This document shows, in pieces, positions 36,789 through 50,412 of a stretch of 64,000 nucleotides of DNA. Position 1 is the first letter of the stretch, and each line of letters starts with the position of its first letter. This DNA comes from Carex sylvatica. Lineage: Eukaryota; Streptophyta; Magnoliopsida; Poales; Cyperaceae. Where the stretch lies: positions 62,001 to 126,000 of the forward strand of contig CAXKVR010000048.1 in assembly GCA_964058845.1 (NCBI GenBank), written 5' to 3'. The translations under genes were made by a program, and so were the position numbers. Under the pieces are notes generated by a model. The model made no database searches. It saw only the letters and a list, made by a program, of their open reading frames with translations, and was not told the DNA's origin.

Positions 36789-37480
36789 ACATAAAAGTTA
36801 CCATGTGCATACATGCAACACAAATACTCAAATAAACATATCAATATATAGAATTCATCTCCGTATTTACAATTACAACACATCATATATATGCAACAAT
36901 TTCTTTTGATTTGACTAATTAATTCACTATATTTTATTAGACACTAAATCTATAAGACCATTATCAATTATCTTGGCTATGTTACAAGAAATGGATCAAA
37001 CTAGCTTTCAACTAATAAAACGTGTTATGAACAATAAATGATGTATCCATCTCAAGTTTTCAGCAGTGTCGCAATGGACATGTGATAATTAATTATTCCA
37101 TATGAAAGTTACCATGTGCATGCAACATAAACACTCAAATAAACATCCAAAAAAATTCATCACAATATTTACAATTAATTACAACACAACAATTACAACA
37201 CATCATAAGCAAACTTAATATGTAGGATCGATTTAATATATATAATTGCAACACAATAGTTACAACACATCACACAAAGTAGTTGATTAATGGTAGAATG
37301 AATTTAATATAGAGCCAAACTTAATTAATATATTTTTTACATTAGAAGAAAAAATACTATGGCAGAACAATTAAATGAAATGAGTGTCACAAGCTATTCA
37401 ACATCCATGCAAAATATGTTCTAAACATTAAATCATGTTTTAATTTCGAGTCTTCAGCAGTGCAAAAATGGACATACGAC
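36789..37480. repeat. Diverged internal duplication in the CACTA element
   Basis: Blocks GTTACCATGTGCAT, ACTCAAATAAACAT and TTACAACACATCAT recur about 315 bp apart (36797-36890 and 37107-37207). TCTTCAGCAGTGC / TTTTCAGCAGTGT with ATGGACAT recurs at about 37060 and 37450. No coding sense is visible. Confidence 0.55.
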
Positions 37481-37686
37481 AGTGGACTTACGTTGTTGTT
37501 TAAACTCTTTCGCAAATCACCACTTAATTCAAAGGGAGTTTGTGTAAGAGATTAAACAATAATGCACCGTCACATGTCATTTTTACACTGCCAAAGAGTT
37601 GAGATCAAAATATAATTTAATTTTAAGAACATGTTTTGCATGAATTTTGGACACCTTGTGACACCCATCTCATTTAATCTACTACT

Positions 37687-38025
37687 TTACATGAAGCAAC
37701 AAAATAATGAAAAACAGATCACAATCAAGATCAACACACAAATCACAATTAATACTGCTAGTTGTTTGTTGAGAATCGAAGATACTTCTGCCTCATTTCG
37801 ATATATTGCAACTTGTCTGTAAGGTTGCTGCATATGAGGATTTAAACTTACGTTACACAAATTGGCAGTGTTGTCGCACTAGCCTATCCATTGATTGTAT
37901 CTTGGACATATATAAAATTTCCTCCCCGGATTCTGTATGGTCTTCGAAAACTTCACAACAGTCAGCTTAAGACATCTATTGCAATTATAAGGTTCTGATG
38001 AGTAACGACTACTTTGGCTACTCAT
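37687..38025 (-). pseudogene. GRF-type zinc finger + transmembrane ORF with one in-frame TAG
   Basis: A single minus-strand frame of 113 codons runs from ATG 38025 to TAA 37687, interrupted only by TAG at codon 49 (37881-37879). Residues about 10-50 match the GRF zinc finger: YNCNRC, then TIQNPGRKFYICPRY. The NPGRxFYxCP core is diagnostic. Residues about 70-90 are polar (VAIYRNEAEVSSILNKQ). The protein ends with a hydrophobic helix, AVLIVICVLILIVICFSLF, followed by CCFM. A finger followed by a single C-terminal TM helix is a known plant GRF-protein layout. It is 30-100 residues shorter than I would expect, and the last finger Cys lies next to the TAG. It may be a captured or element-encoded accessory gene. 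Confidence 0.65.
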
Positions 38026-38679
38026 TTTGCCTATACAAAATAAAAAATAACATTAATTAACTAAACCCTTGTTTAAATTAGTTGTTTCCTAATTTATGAA
38101 ACCATTTAAAGTAACGATTAAAATAAACATAAATTAAAAGAGGAATGAGTGATCTAGCATACAAATTAATGACTCCGGGAGAGGAAATGCTGATCTTTGT
38201 TCGTCGATCGATTTGGTAAGTTAAAATTCGCAGCAAACAATATAGCAGAATACTTAATTTGGGGATATAATGGAAGGCTCTGGAGAGAGATGAATCGATC
38301 GACCTAGAATTTATTAGAATATATAAAATATATAACAGCATCACCATCAGTTCAATATGGTAACGAGTTGTTATTACTTTGTATTACACCAACGGATCAT
38401 GAAACAGTCATATGGTAAAAGTAACCCCCTCAGTGTCATCGGTTGGTTAGCCAAATCGATGTTCAAGAGTTATTCAATACTAACTGTTCGTGAAATTTAA
38501 CCGATGGCAAATGAGGGGGTCAGGAGGGGATTCATAAATATCATCGGTTTGTTATCCAGAACCGATGATACAAAGTTCAACGTAATTATAACGCTGCCAC
38601 TCGTGACGAGTGCCATCTGTGCAGAAGCACATCCGATGATAAAAGGGCAATGGAAAAAATATTTTTTGTAGTAGTGTTT

Positions 38680-39642
38680 TAAAGGTGTCCTACCCTGTAT
38701 TAAACTGCATCCGCCCCTACATCAGACTCGAACATACTCTGAAGACACATTGAAAATTTATATATTATAACTATAATAAAAATTGCAAATCATGAAAATT
38801 GATATAATACAACTAATCAAAATTGCAAATCAAATAGGATTTGTTGAAGTTATTTGGTTGACGGTGAAAGATAATCTACATTCCCCTATCAGCTAGCGTT
38901 TGTGGGTAACAATTCGAGAAAAAGAAAGGAAGTAAAATGTACATAAGACAGGTGGTGTTTTTTTATGTTGGGTAGATGTTTGGAGATTTTATTATTAGAT
39001 TCTTTTTCTGGGTTATATACAGTTTTTATCAGTGAATTTTAAGTCTTGTAAAATACGGTTTATGCGCTCATGTATGCAGCCGAATATGCATATATATATA
39101 TATATATAATTGGATTCTGCATGAAAATCTTTATGCAGTTCTATATATTCGGCTCTACATTTGCAATGCATACTTGTTTATATGATACCGTATATTATTA
39201 CATAGTTATTAATTTGTATAACATCGCATATTATTACATTCTTGTTTATATCACATTCTTGTTTAAAAAAAAAATTTAATTCGAAACTTCGAACTAAGTA
39301 GCTCAATACATGAGTTATATATTGAATTTGTAGAATATCAAGTTTTACTATTTTTTAAAAAAAATTACTTTTTTTTATAATTTATGGAAGATGGCAAAAA
39401 TTAATCTAAAATATTAGCAATTATGTTTTTATTTTTAGGCAATTATCTCTCATGTTGCTGTCACCGTTGGAAAACAAATTATTAATTTCTGCACGAATCT
39501 CCACGTGAATCTAATAATTTAGATCGAATGTCGGACTGAATTTGATTGGATGGCCAATAAATATTTTCACTCCCCTGTAACACCCAGTAATGTTGTCCTG
39601 CTATATAAGAACAATTAGATATCTGAGCAATTAGAGTTTATA
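38680..39642. other. Intergenic, nothing recognised
   Basis: AT-rich with a (TA)n stretch at about 39090-39108. No gene is seen. Confidence 0.5.
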
Positions 39643-40801
39643 CTAGGGGTGTCAATGACACCCGTTTACTCCACCCGTATTGTATTTGATAAGATGGATA
39701 TGGATAAGATTTTTTTTTTAGTTTATTGAGTATGGGTATGAATAAAGATTTTTTTTTTTTTTGTTAGATAAACGGATATAGATACGAGTAAAGGTTATTT
39801 CGTACCAGTTGGATAATAGATAATTATATAAAATATATTATATATAAATATATCAATATTATATTCAATTTATTTGTTTCTTTCTTTCCATATTGTTGTA
39901 TGCCTGTATCAACGCTGGAGACATATATATCAACGAATTCATTTCATTGTTTTCTTTCCTATTCATCAATATTGTCTTTTTCTCAATTATGCAAATGGAA
40001 ATATTCTGCTGTCTGTCTCACATTTCAATTATCTTTCTCTTTCTTCTTGAACTATTCTTGGCCTCTTGAATATTACGGTACAATCTGACTCATATTTCAA
40101 TTAGCTTCCTCTTTCAAGCCTCTTCAAAATTTGACTTCTTTCTTAAAACATAGCAAGTGATCTTTGTAATTTAGTAGTAAAACACTTACAACTGAGACTT
40201 TTGATTTTATTTGATGGAATATATTCATGCTATTGATGAAGCACTCTCATCCATATCGGAATTTATTCTTCTTGATGGTGAAATTGATTTGTGCGGCATT
40301 TCATAAGATAATATTTGAGCAATAATTAGACATTATTAAAAATGACATCATGAGAAAATGTATGCATTTTTGTTATAAGAATAATATTATGCTAAACATA
40401 TTATTATTTTATTTGAATATTTTGTTATTTACTTAACAAATTGAATTTGTTAGAAGAAATATTTGTGATTTGTATTTTATTTTTGCTTTATAAAAAACTA
40501 TTAGTTAGAATTGATTGCATATTTGTATTTGTATTTTTATATTAGTCATTGTGATTGCGTATGTATGACATGATAAGTTTAGAACTTTAGATGGTTTATT
40601 TGTAAAAATAATAAAACTATTATATTAGTATTTTCGTTATTCGTTCACTACCGTTTCGTTACCCATTAATCATAACGGATTGGATAGGATAAGATAAGAC
40701 AAATTCTTAATGGGTAGGAATAAAATTAATTCTTAGTGGGTATGGATATGGGTATGAAAATGATTTCACCCTTCCCGTATCGTACTCATTGACACCCCTA
40801 G
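39643..40801. mobile_element. hAT-type non-autonomous element, 1.16 kb
   Basis: The termini CTAGGGGTGTCAATGA and TCATTGACACCCCTAG are perfect 16-bp inverted repeats of a common plant hAT type. Further inverted motifs (GGATATGGATA / TGGGTATGGATATGGG) sit just inside. Flanks GTTTATAC and GTTTTATT are only partly alike, so the 8-bp duplication is decayed. There is no transposase sequence. The short ORF at 39900-40088 has no recognised domain. Confidence 0.7.
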
Positions 40802-41241
40802 TTTTATTCTAAAATTAATAAAAATTAGTATTCTATATATTTATTATATAATTAATTTATTGAACTACTTAAGTCGATATTCCGTAAATACTTTGACAAA
40901 AGTTAAGAAGCAATTTAACCAATCTCAGAGTATATTATATATTTATGAGTATGAACAAATAAGAAACATTTGTGTTCCCTAATTCGCAGACATATACCTT
41001 GAAATAAAACTGTCAACGTGTCAAATTCATTTTTATTTTGTTTGTTTTGATACATTCAGATGTGACAATTTATTTTCCCACTTCAAAGGCAATAAGAAAA
41101 GCAGACAAAACTTGTGAGTAAATTAAAGTTCATTTAATGGCATGACCAAATTTCTTTATGACAGTGATCGTTTTGTTTTTGCACTTCAACGGCAATATGA
41201 AAAACCAAAGACAAAAAATAACCAAATCACGCCCTGTTCGG

Positions 41242-41434
41242 AGAATGCGTATCCTCTGCATTAACTCAAAAAGGAAGCTTTTTAGTTAAATGAATCTCAA
41301 TCGTCGTATTTTAAACAGAATCAATTCAGTCTTGCTTATGATATATAATTTGCACGAATTTTAAAATAAATCGGATGGTCATAATTTATTAACTCAAAAG
41401 ATTTTCTTTTGAGTTAATGCTGAGGATACGAATT
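41242..41434. mobile_element. 193-bp MITE with perfect 9-bp TSD
   Basis: The inverted ends contain CGTATCCTC(T/A)GCATTAACTC. They are flanked by the perfect 9-bp duplication CCTGTTCGG (41233-41241 and 41435-41443), the length typical of Mutator-type elements. Confidence 0.8.
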
Positions 41435-41443
41435 CCTGTTCGG

Positions 41444-44400
41444 ACGTGGGTTTTGGGCACAACCCATTAATTTAACCCAAGTCCGTTCGGCAGTGTATTT
41501 CTATTTTCCTTCGTTCCCACCGGAATTCCTCAAATATATCCCAAACAGTGTAATTTGTGAGTCAAAATAATACGGACTCTGATTGAATTTTTTTTCTTTC
41601 CAATCTCTCTCTCTCTCTCCTCTCTTTCTCTCTCTCCTAATGTTTTTTTTTTTTACTTCGATGGCTGCCACGTGTTATGCAACACAATTCTAACGGATGT
41701 GTATTATATATAAGTAGTTTCAATTTATTTAAATAACTAATGTGGAACTAATAGTTCGAACTGAATCGGATATAATTTTCTTTTTTCTTTTTTACTTTTT
41801 TTACAAATTACACCTAATTTTTTTACAGCATATTACTACATTTGTGTAGAATTTTTTCTGATTTAAGTTGAAATTATATTTTTAAAATAGTAAAAATCAA
41901 ATTCTATCATGTGTAATTTCGTGACAAATGAACATGTCTATAATTGCCTGTTGTGGGACTATACAAAACTCCAATCTGGACTTGAATTTATTCTTCTGCA
42001 ACATTTTGTACATAATATATTAATACTATATTTTACAAATCATGCACAGCAGCTTTGGTACAAAGTATCAATACTCATTTTTGTAATACTTATTATTCAA
42101 ATCGTGCCCGACTGTTTTTTTTTTCAACGTTTTGTAATTAATACTCATTATTTTTGCAATATTAATTAATACTTTTAAATTAAATAAACTGGTGAAAATT
42201 TTATATACATGACTAATTTAAATTACATTATTACAAATTATAATAATATTGATAAGTAATAATTAAGTAATGTTTATATTTTATAAAATAATAATTATAA
42301 TTTATAAGTAATGTTATGTCATTATTTAATACATTTTATTTAATTGCATTATTAATAATTTTAGTAATAAAAATAATTGTTTAATATGAAGTATTTTAGA
42401 AAGAAAAATAAGATTTACCACAACTAATCCCACTGTACAACTGAACGCCCATTTCAGTATATTCCTATAATCAATCCCGTGTGTATCCCTCCTGATGAGT
42501 TTTCACTTTTTCAAAAGTGAATTCTCATTCTCATTCTCATTCCTATTCTCATTTCGTAATTTCGTGACATTCTTAAATGAGAATTTATACCCAATTCTTT
42601 AACAACGTGTTTATTATTTTTTTATTAAAGAGTCTGTGTAATCCAAAGTTTTTATATGCTTTTTTCAGAAGTTGAACATGCGTCTTTTCATAGATAGACG
42701 GAACGCAGTACTATATATTCTCAGCCCGCACTTCGGATCAAATTTTTAAGAAAGCATTTTCTAATTTATGTAGCGCACAGCCAATAAAATCAAAATAACA
42801 TTGCATAGAACCTATGCGCTGTATGAGTAAAAAAACTGCTCTGTCAAAATATTTTCCCCGCAGTTCTAGGAGTGTAGACGAAGCGGATTCGGAGCAGATA
42901 ATGCTAATATCATATCAAAATTTAAAATCAAATTCGAAGCGGATAATGAACGAATACGGATACAAACACGAATACAGATAGTAAACGGATATCAAAATTT
43001 AAAATAAAATCTGTTTTAACGAATACAGATACAGAGTGAATAATCTACGAATAAGAATTCAAATACAGATACAAAATAAATAATTGTTAGATAATTAAGT
43101 TATACACTTTAAATTACAAAGTGCTTGTTGTTGTCTTGAAATTCAATATCAAGTGCCTTGTCGAAATTGTGGAAAAGTAAGTTTTGCAAAGAAAAAATAA
43201 CTTTTTGTAATTATGAAAAAAGATAAATTTAATTCCTAATAGGTATCCGGCCCATAGTTCTTTGGGCCGCCACGAGCGACCAGAACCATTTTATTTTAAC
43301 AACCCAAACTTTAATTTTTCAATACTGTTTTGGATTTTATTCTCAGTGTCAGTGTTGTGGTCAACTTTACTAATCACAGTTTGGCTGTTTGCCAGATTTA
43401 TTATATTTACTGGTACATTCTGCTGACGTCAATGTAAAGCCAGGGGCGGATTCAGAGTAGAACAAGGGCCGCTCTTCTTAAATTTTGAGTTTTAGTAGTG
43501 ATTTATCGGTACTGATCGATTTTGTCTTTTTGAAAAAAAATTTGCCCCCTTCTGAATGTTTGATTTGTAATTTGGGTTAAATTTAGTGTTAAAATCAAAA
43601 TAAATTTTTTGAATTATGATTGGTAATTAGAATTATAAGTTAAAGCATCAGCAATTATAAGTCAAAGTATTGAAAAATATAAGTCCAAATATTTTTTTTA
43701 TCAAGTATTCAATTAATTAATAGATTTAAATTCGATAAACTATTTTAAGTCCGAATTGATATTTTTTTTATTCCTGACGAAAATTCTGAATGAGCAAACC
43801 CATGTCCCTCATGACCAGAAATATTACGCACATCAACACAAAGAATCAAATTTGAATTAAGGTATATATGCTGTCTGACTTGACAACATGTAACCAACTG
43901 TGGGAATAATATTAAATTAAAGAATGTTATACCATTGTGGGGTTGATCTCAAACACTGGTAATGCTACCCATTTTATTATCAGTGACAAGATATCGAACC
44001 ATCCAGTCACCATTTTAGAATCTCCTTTTATGATAATTACGTAATCCGGACTTCAACTCTCTCTTGACTAGGAGTGTTTAAACGGTTCGGTTAGTTTGAT
44101 TTTCAATCAAACTGACAAATTTCGATTTAAATCGATCAGTTTTTCAGTTTAGATTTTTTAAAACCAACTAAACCGTACCGATCGAATTTATTGGAGGTCA
44201 TTTATATTGCATACCACATACCAACAAATATAATTAGCTTTTAATTTTAAGTTCATTTAATGGTAGCATTAAATATGTATTTTCTCAAGTTTGAAAATAT
44301 TGGTCGTACGTACAGCTAGCATGAAAATTAAATTTTTGCTTTCATTTCTGAGACTTTTTTGTTATTGCTTTCTCCCAAATGTCCACTTTGTCAAAGTGAC

Positions 44401-45768
44401 AACTAGAATAGAAAAACTTGATTTTACTTTAATTTTACCAAGTTATTTTTAGTTATTGGTTTGTGCTTGTTTGTAAAGAGTCAAAGCATCCTCCACTACC
44501 GAAATTCTAGTGCCTTCTTTTTCTAAAATAATATGGAGTAATAATTAAGAGTATAAAATAGTTTCTTTGATTTGTGGTTCAAATCAAAGTTCTTAATTAG
44601 TTTATTGGAGGAAAGGTCATTATTTGCCAATATGTCCAAACTTTGTCATTCTTTTAGTTTAATTTAATCGCACGCTGTCCCAATCTATGGCGGCTGCAAA
44701 CAGTAAAATCTAAAAAGTATAAATACTTTGAAAGCAACTGCGATCAAAATAACTTTTTTTGTTTAGACCTATAATGTTAAAAAAAAAATTATAAAGAAAA
44801 TAACATCTTTTTAAGTTCCAGAATACCTCACTACCGAGATTTAAAAAAAATGCCATTTTCTTAAAAAAAAAAAAAAAAAAAACAATTTTTTTTGTATAAT
44901 TATTAATCTACCACGGCCGCACCTAAGGGATGCGGCCTGAAATAGAGGTCCACATCTAGGGAATGCGGTCCCAATTTTTTTTTTCGAACTTTTAGAGATT
45001 TTCAGAGATGCGGTTAAATTTTTAGGGTTTTCGGAGAAAAATAATCAAAAAATAAAATAAAATAATATATATGTAATTGAACTTCTTTGTAATAAAAATT
45101 AATTGAGAGCTATCGGCGAATTAAACTTCTATGATTTTCGGTGAAAAATTAGTTGAAAAAATCAAGAATAATCAATCAATTAATTGAAAATAATCAGTCA
45201 ATTAGTTGAAAAAATCTATAACAATTTAATCACTGTCAATGACTAATCAATAGATTAATTGACTTAAATTGAAGTTTTTTACAACATTGACCGAAACAAT
45301 ACTCTCAATATCTTTACCCGATACATTCAATCAAGACTTAACACTAGCTTGTGAGTTATCACTGATTATTATTAGGAGCAGCAATTGTAATTGGATTTTA
45401 AATGATTTTCTTTCTGAAACCAAATTAGTTCAATATCAAAAACCTACCCACTATATAATAATGTACTAATCTAAATTTGTTATTTTTTGTCGAATTGCAC
45501 AGAATCACAATCACGACATTATTATTATATATATGCTAATTAATACGGCTATAATGGAAGCTGATAAGGATCCCTCCATTATTTGCCACATAAAAAATAA
45601 TAATCCTTTCTCCTTGTGGAAAATATTGTCCATTAAGTCGCCGAACATAATTAATTAAATTATGTTATCTTCATGCAACACTTAAGACTGATTCTAAGGC
45701 TAAATGAGAATGCCCTCTGAATCTCTGATCAATGAGCCATTAATTGTCTAACCTTTAATCAGTGCTTT
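41444..45768. other. Intergenic, transposon remnants only
   Basis: It contains a (CT)n tract at about 41606-41638. hAT-like single ends occur at about 42868 (TAGGAGTGTAGACGAAGCGG) and about 44069 (CTAGGAGTGTTTAAACGG). An imperfect direct repeat of CGAATACGGATAC-like motifs lies at 42945-43080. No coding region is recognised. Confidence 0.5.
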
Positions 45769-45776
45769 CTTTGAAT

Positions 45777-46320
45777 TAGGGCTGCACAAAAAGCTCGCGG
45801 TTCGTGGCTCGTCTCTAGCTCGCTCGCTAACAGCTCGCTCGGTAGTGGATCGAGCTGTTAACGAGCCAGCTCGACTCAGGCTCAGACCAAAATAAATGAG
45901 CTAAGCCAGGGGTCAGCTCGAACTGGACCAGTTCGGCTCGTTAAGCTACAGTGAATTTAGGGTTTAGCCACGTATAATTTTAAGTCCAATCTCATTTTCA
46001 AAGGCGCAATTATACAAAATTAATGTATTTTTGGTCTGGGAAGAAAGAATATGAGCTTCAGTTGCTTGAAGATGTGTCTGTTGGACGATTTCTTAATTTT
46101 TTTGAATGAGTTTTCTTATTTTTATATTTTTTTTAATTTCTATAATAGTAGTCTAATGAAACCCAGCGAGCCAGCTCGTCAACTCTTGAGTTAGCTCAGA
46201 CTGGCTTGTCACAAGTGAGCCAAGGATTTTTGACTCGGGTGATCTAGGTCCAGCTCGCTCAGTCCAGATTCGGACCAAAATAAATGAGCCGAGCTAAGAG
46301 CCAGCTCGTTTACACCCCTA
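45777..46320. mobile_element. hAT-type element, 544 bp, with perfect 8-bp TSD
   Basis: It starts TAGGGCTGCACAAAAAGCTC and ends GAGCCAGCTCGTTTACACCCCTA-like sequence (an imperfect TIR of TAGGGGTGTAAACGAGC). The perfect duplication CTTTGAAT flanks it (45769-45776, 46321-46328). The interior has many AGCTCG motifs in both orientations and no ORF of note. Confidence 0.85.
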
Positions 46321-46328
46321 CTTTGAAT

Positions 46329-47288
46329 GTACAAGATATGTTTAAATAGTAGATGATCGCTTAATCCTCTCATCTGATCTGACGTAGCTCTCACAAAATT
46401 TCCATTAAAATTAATAGGGAACTATATATATATTCCTAACCAACCAATCTTTTATGCTGATCATATATATATTCTCAGAGACATTCTTATTCTTTACCCT
46501 TTTCAACCCATCGCTATCCTTCTAACTCTTTTCACCATCTAATCAATTTTTTTTATTCTCTTAACAGAAAATTATATAACAAAGGCAGATATGAATGGAT
46601 CACAGAAGTGTATAAATCTCCCAGGTGCTAATTGTTAGATAACAGAGAAGAAAATGCATGTTGAATTAAATTTATTTAGATTGCCTTGAATACATGCATG
46701 CATATGTAGGCTATACTTGAAACGCCGCAAACCAAATAAGAATATATTAGATGTTTCAGCCTCTCTTATCTCAATCTTCTAATTAATTATGCCTCAGTTT
46801 CTAAACTACGCAAACGAGAATTGATCCCATCTGTCGGTACTCAACGTTACACATATATATGCATGTGACGGAAAGGCAGATTTGTTACTTATTCCAAGCA
46901 TTCATTACCGACAGATGGATCAAAATCTGTTGTTATTCTTGTGGATGAACACTGAATTGTTTTGAGATTTATTTCTGAAAAAAAATAAACGGTTAAATTC
47001 GAAAAAATAAAGATAACGTAGTAACAAAAAGAGAATAGCAACGGATTTGATTCTCCGACAAATGGGATCTAAACTCTCAGCACTAGAATTAACTTAGGTG
47101 ATTTGAATTCTTAGCCTGTGGTGAGGAGTAAAAGACTCCAAAGTGCGGTTCATGATCATGATTCATGAGAGCGAAACCAAGTGCGACTCAAATATTCCTC
47201 ATAAAAAAGTGGGTCCCATGCTCCAGATATACAACAAATGCATGCCCGCATGCAGTTCGTTTTCTTTTTAGTTTATAGCATGTAGCCT
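46329..47288. other. Intergenic with a small inverted repeat
   Basis: ATCCCATCTGTCGGTA (46825) and TACCGACAGATGGATC (46907) form an inverted pair about 97 bp in overall span, a probable small MITE. Nothing else is seen. Confidence 0.45.
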
Positions 47289-48116
47289 GCTAGGGGTGAC
47301 AACGATTCAAACCAAATCAACCTACCCTAGTTTGAGTTTAATTTAAATAAGATTCGAATTAAATTAGGTTTAATTTATTTCAAATTAAATTAATTTTAAA
47401 TTGAATTAATTGCAAACTACATATTTATCGAATCAAAGTCAAATCGAATTACCAACTAAATTTTTTTTTTGACAGCCCTAGTTATACTGGTAATTTATAC
47501 ATTAATTTTCTTCATGCGGGACAATTCACACAACTTTCTTTTATCTTTTACGGATTCACACTAATGAATTATGGGCTAGTTTATTAGTTGTTAGCTGCTA
47601 TAATCCTGCCAACTGAGCATAGACAAGTGCAAGACTGATAGCTGCTACATTAACTCTCACAATTGCCACTACGGTACTAAAAAAAGAGCATCAGTGTGAC
47701 ATCAAAATATGAAATGAGTGTTTTTAAGTTGAAAAAATATTCATAAAAAAATACATCACAACAAATAATCGTAAAAAGAGAATTAAGTACAAGAACTTAA
47801 ATATGCAGTAATACAAGTAATAATACAAGAACTGAGTATTTTGAGAGCCAGGAAGCGTCGGCTAGGTTAAATTATGACTCTCTATCTTGAGTTCTAATTT
47901 TAATCAGGTAAATGAACGGCCAATGTTATTATGAGATTCGAATCATAAAAATTCGCGAACCTATTTCGATCGAACCAGACCTAGTTTGAATTTAGTTTGA
48001 ATTAATTTCGAACCAAATATAGTTTGGTTCGTTTCAGTTCGAACTAATTTTGAATCTAATTAACTCGAATCAAACTCGAATCGAATCACGAACTACGAAT
48101 TTTTTTGCCAGCCCTA
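47289..48116. mobile_element. Decayed hAT-like repeat(s)
   Basis: CTAGGGGTGACAACGATTC at 47290 and two right-end-like motifs, TTGACAGCCCTAG (about 47479) and TTGCCAGCCCTA (about 48114), enclose GAATTAAATTAGG/CGAATCGAATC-rich DNA. TGTAGCC occurs just outside both outer ends, which may be a decayed target duplication. It could be one element or two. Confidence 0.4.
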
Positions 48117-49091
48117 TGTAGCCATGTACGATTGTAGGGTTTTTTTTTTCAAAGGATTAGAATATTTGGTTTATTTTTTAAAATTCTAAGAAATTTTGAC
48201 ATTGTTATATATATATATATATGTTTCTTTTAAATTTTATTTATTTTCTAATTATGTTACAAAGTTTTTTATGCTTATACTACTTGTCAATCATAAAATA
48301 AAATTGAAATAATTATTAATTCATATCACACTTCTTTCTTATGAATTTGAAAGTTCTTGTCAGATACAAAGAAATAATTCAATTCTAGATCAGCCAAGGT
48401 TAGGTGCTCTTCCTCCAATAAACATAGTATTTAATATTTTTTTTATGAGTTCTAATATGATCAGATTTATAATTAAACATTTCTTGTAAAATATGAGCAA
48501 CATCAAATCCTTCTGAAGGCCAAACTTCCATATCTCTTACGCGTTGCCCCTTGGTTGGCCCTTTCTCAAATTTTGAAAAATAAAATAAATTGTAGCGATG
48601 ATACAGTTTATTAAAGATTCATTAATTCTCACTTAATATCATTTTTTATACCTAAAAGAAACCGTAGAATTAATATTTTAATGTATAAAAAAATCGTTAT
48701 AATCTTATCCTATATTTACCAATTAATATTCTGATTTGTAAAAAATAAAATAATTGAATGACTTATACTAAGAACCGCGGAGATACGAATCATGTTTCTC
48801 TACAGAGAGATAGCATATTCAATTCTCGAAAATAACATATAAAAGATGATAGATGTACCAGAACTTTTAATAAAACAAAAAAAAAAAAAAAACTTGTACA
48901 GTTGTACGTACTGAGATTGAATGAAGATCTCTCAAGTGAAAACCAACACCAGCATTATAATTACTGGAATATTTTGGTGTGTTTGCATATTGAAATATCG
49001 TAAGAGAACGGAGTTAACTGATTAAAATGAATGTGATGTTGATAGTAACATTGATATATATAGTGAGCTGTGTAAATCAACTCCGCAAAGT

Positions 49092-49606
49092 GAACCGATT
49101 TTATTTATAGGAAAATAGATAAATTAATATCGAAATAGGGTAGAATTTAGTAAAATTTCAAAATATAGAAAAAACGTGATGTTTTATCACATATGCTGAA
49201 TGTTATAAACTATCACGTCAAGTTAATCTAAACCGTAATCTTCGCATTTACACTTGCTAGTTAACTAAAAAAGCTAAAAAAAAAAAATTACTGGACGTGA
49301 TAAAACAAAGAAATTTTCTACTGCCAAACCTTTCAAGAAAAATAATGCACATGGGAACTCATCAATTGGAATTGTTTAATTGCATGGTGGCTAGACATGA
49401 TATTCTATCACATCTAGTAAATTTTTTTTAGTTAATTAGCAAGTGCGGTGTTTATGGTTTCAATTAGCTGGATGTGATAGTTTATCACGTCCAGCAGACG
49501 TGATAAACCATCACGTTCTTCTTATATTTCGGAATTTCATGACATCCTACCTCTATTTCGATATTTATTTATATATTTTTCTATTAATAAAAAAAAAATC
49601 GGGTGA
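49092..49606. mobile_element. Fold-back/MULE-like MITE with about 200-bp arms
   Basis: The arms about 49092-49300 and 49400-49606 are inverted copies: GAACCGATTTTATTTATA, ATATCGAAATAGGGTAGA, AACGTGATGTTTTATCAC and partners. A unique spacer of about 100 bp separates them. The ends are approximate. Confidence 0.65.
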
Positions 49607-49970
49607 ACCGATTCTTAAAATAGGTAATGCTGCGATTAGGTTATTTATCGACCATAAAGGTTTCGATCAACTAATCTACCTAATAAAAGTCTTCCTCGAA
49701 AGATCTATCTAACAAAATCCTGTCACGCATTTCAGTTACTAATTAAATGGTCTGATAGGTTTGATTAATTTGATTGTAATTAAAGCCGGGAACTTGTTTT
49801 ATTTAAAAAAAAAAAATTGATATTGTATTTTCTCAAAAAAAAAAAAAAAGTGATATTGTTTTACATACACCACCAAATTAATTATGCCTCGCCTTATAAT
49901 GTAAATGTGCGTTTATTATATTAAAAAAATAATAGAGGTGCATCTGAAATTTCGAACCATCCTCATTAAT

Positions 49971-50361
49971 GAGTCTAGTTAGTATAATATCAATGTCATT
50001 TCAGTCTATATAACACTAACTTCAAAACTTATCGAATCGACTTCAAACAGTGAATTCAAACCGTTCAAACCGATCTACTTCATTAGTTATGCATTTACAT
50101 GTAAAATTTATAACTTTCTGAATTTATTTGGTATCAAGTCAAACGGTAAAATTTGTGAGTTTTTAAGTTAATTTTAATACATTCATTTTTCAACATTTTT
50201 ACCGTTTGATTTGATACTAAAATAACTTGAAAATATAAAAAAATTGCATGTAAACGCATCACTCATAAAGTAAATTAATTGGTTTGAATAGTTTGAATTA
50301 GGCTATTCAATCAATTTTGAAGTTAGTGTTATTTGACACCGATGTCATACTAGCCAGACTC
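49971..50361. mobile_element. Palindromic MITE (GAGTCTAGTTAG family)
   Basis: This is a 391-bp near-palindrome. The ends are GAGTCTAGTTAGTATAA and its complement, the inner arms AACACTAACTTCAAAACT. It carries the shared CAAACCGTTCAAA core and the GACTTTATAC-type centre in variant form. Confidence 0.75.
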
Positions 50362-50412
50362 TTAACAGCAACCTGATTTTCACATATTGTTTTCATGCAT
50401 ATATAATCTCAT

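Larger units (their letters stand above)
33155..38676 (-). mobile_element. CACTA-type element, 5.5 kb, with Ulp1-like and GRF-TM ORFs
   Basis: The ends are CACTACTACAAAAAAA and TTTTTTGTAGTAGTG. The flanking 3-bp duplication is TTT (33152-33154, 38677-38679). Subterminal regions carry scattered ATCGG/CCGAT motifs (33176-33420 and 38420-38640). The recognisable coding remnants all run on the minus strand: a GRF-finger/TM ORF near the 5' side (37687-38025) and a degenerate Ulp1-like ORF (about 33925-35850). I see no TNP2 transposase, so it is non-autonomous. Confidence 0.85.
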
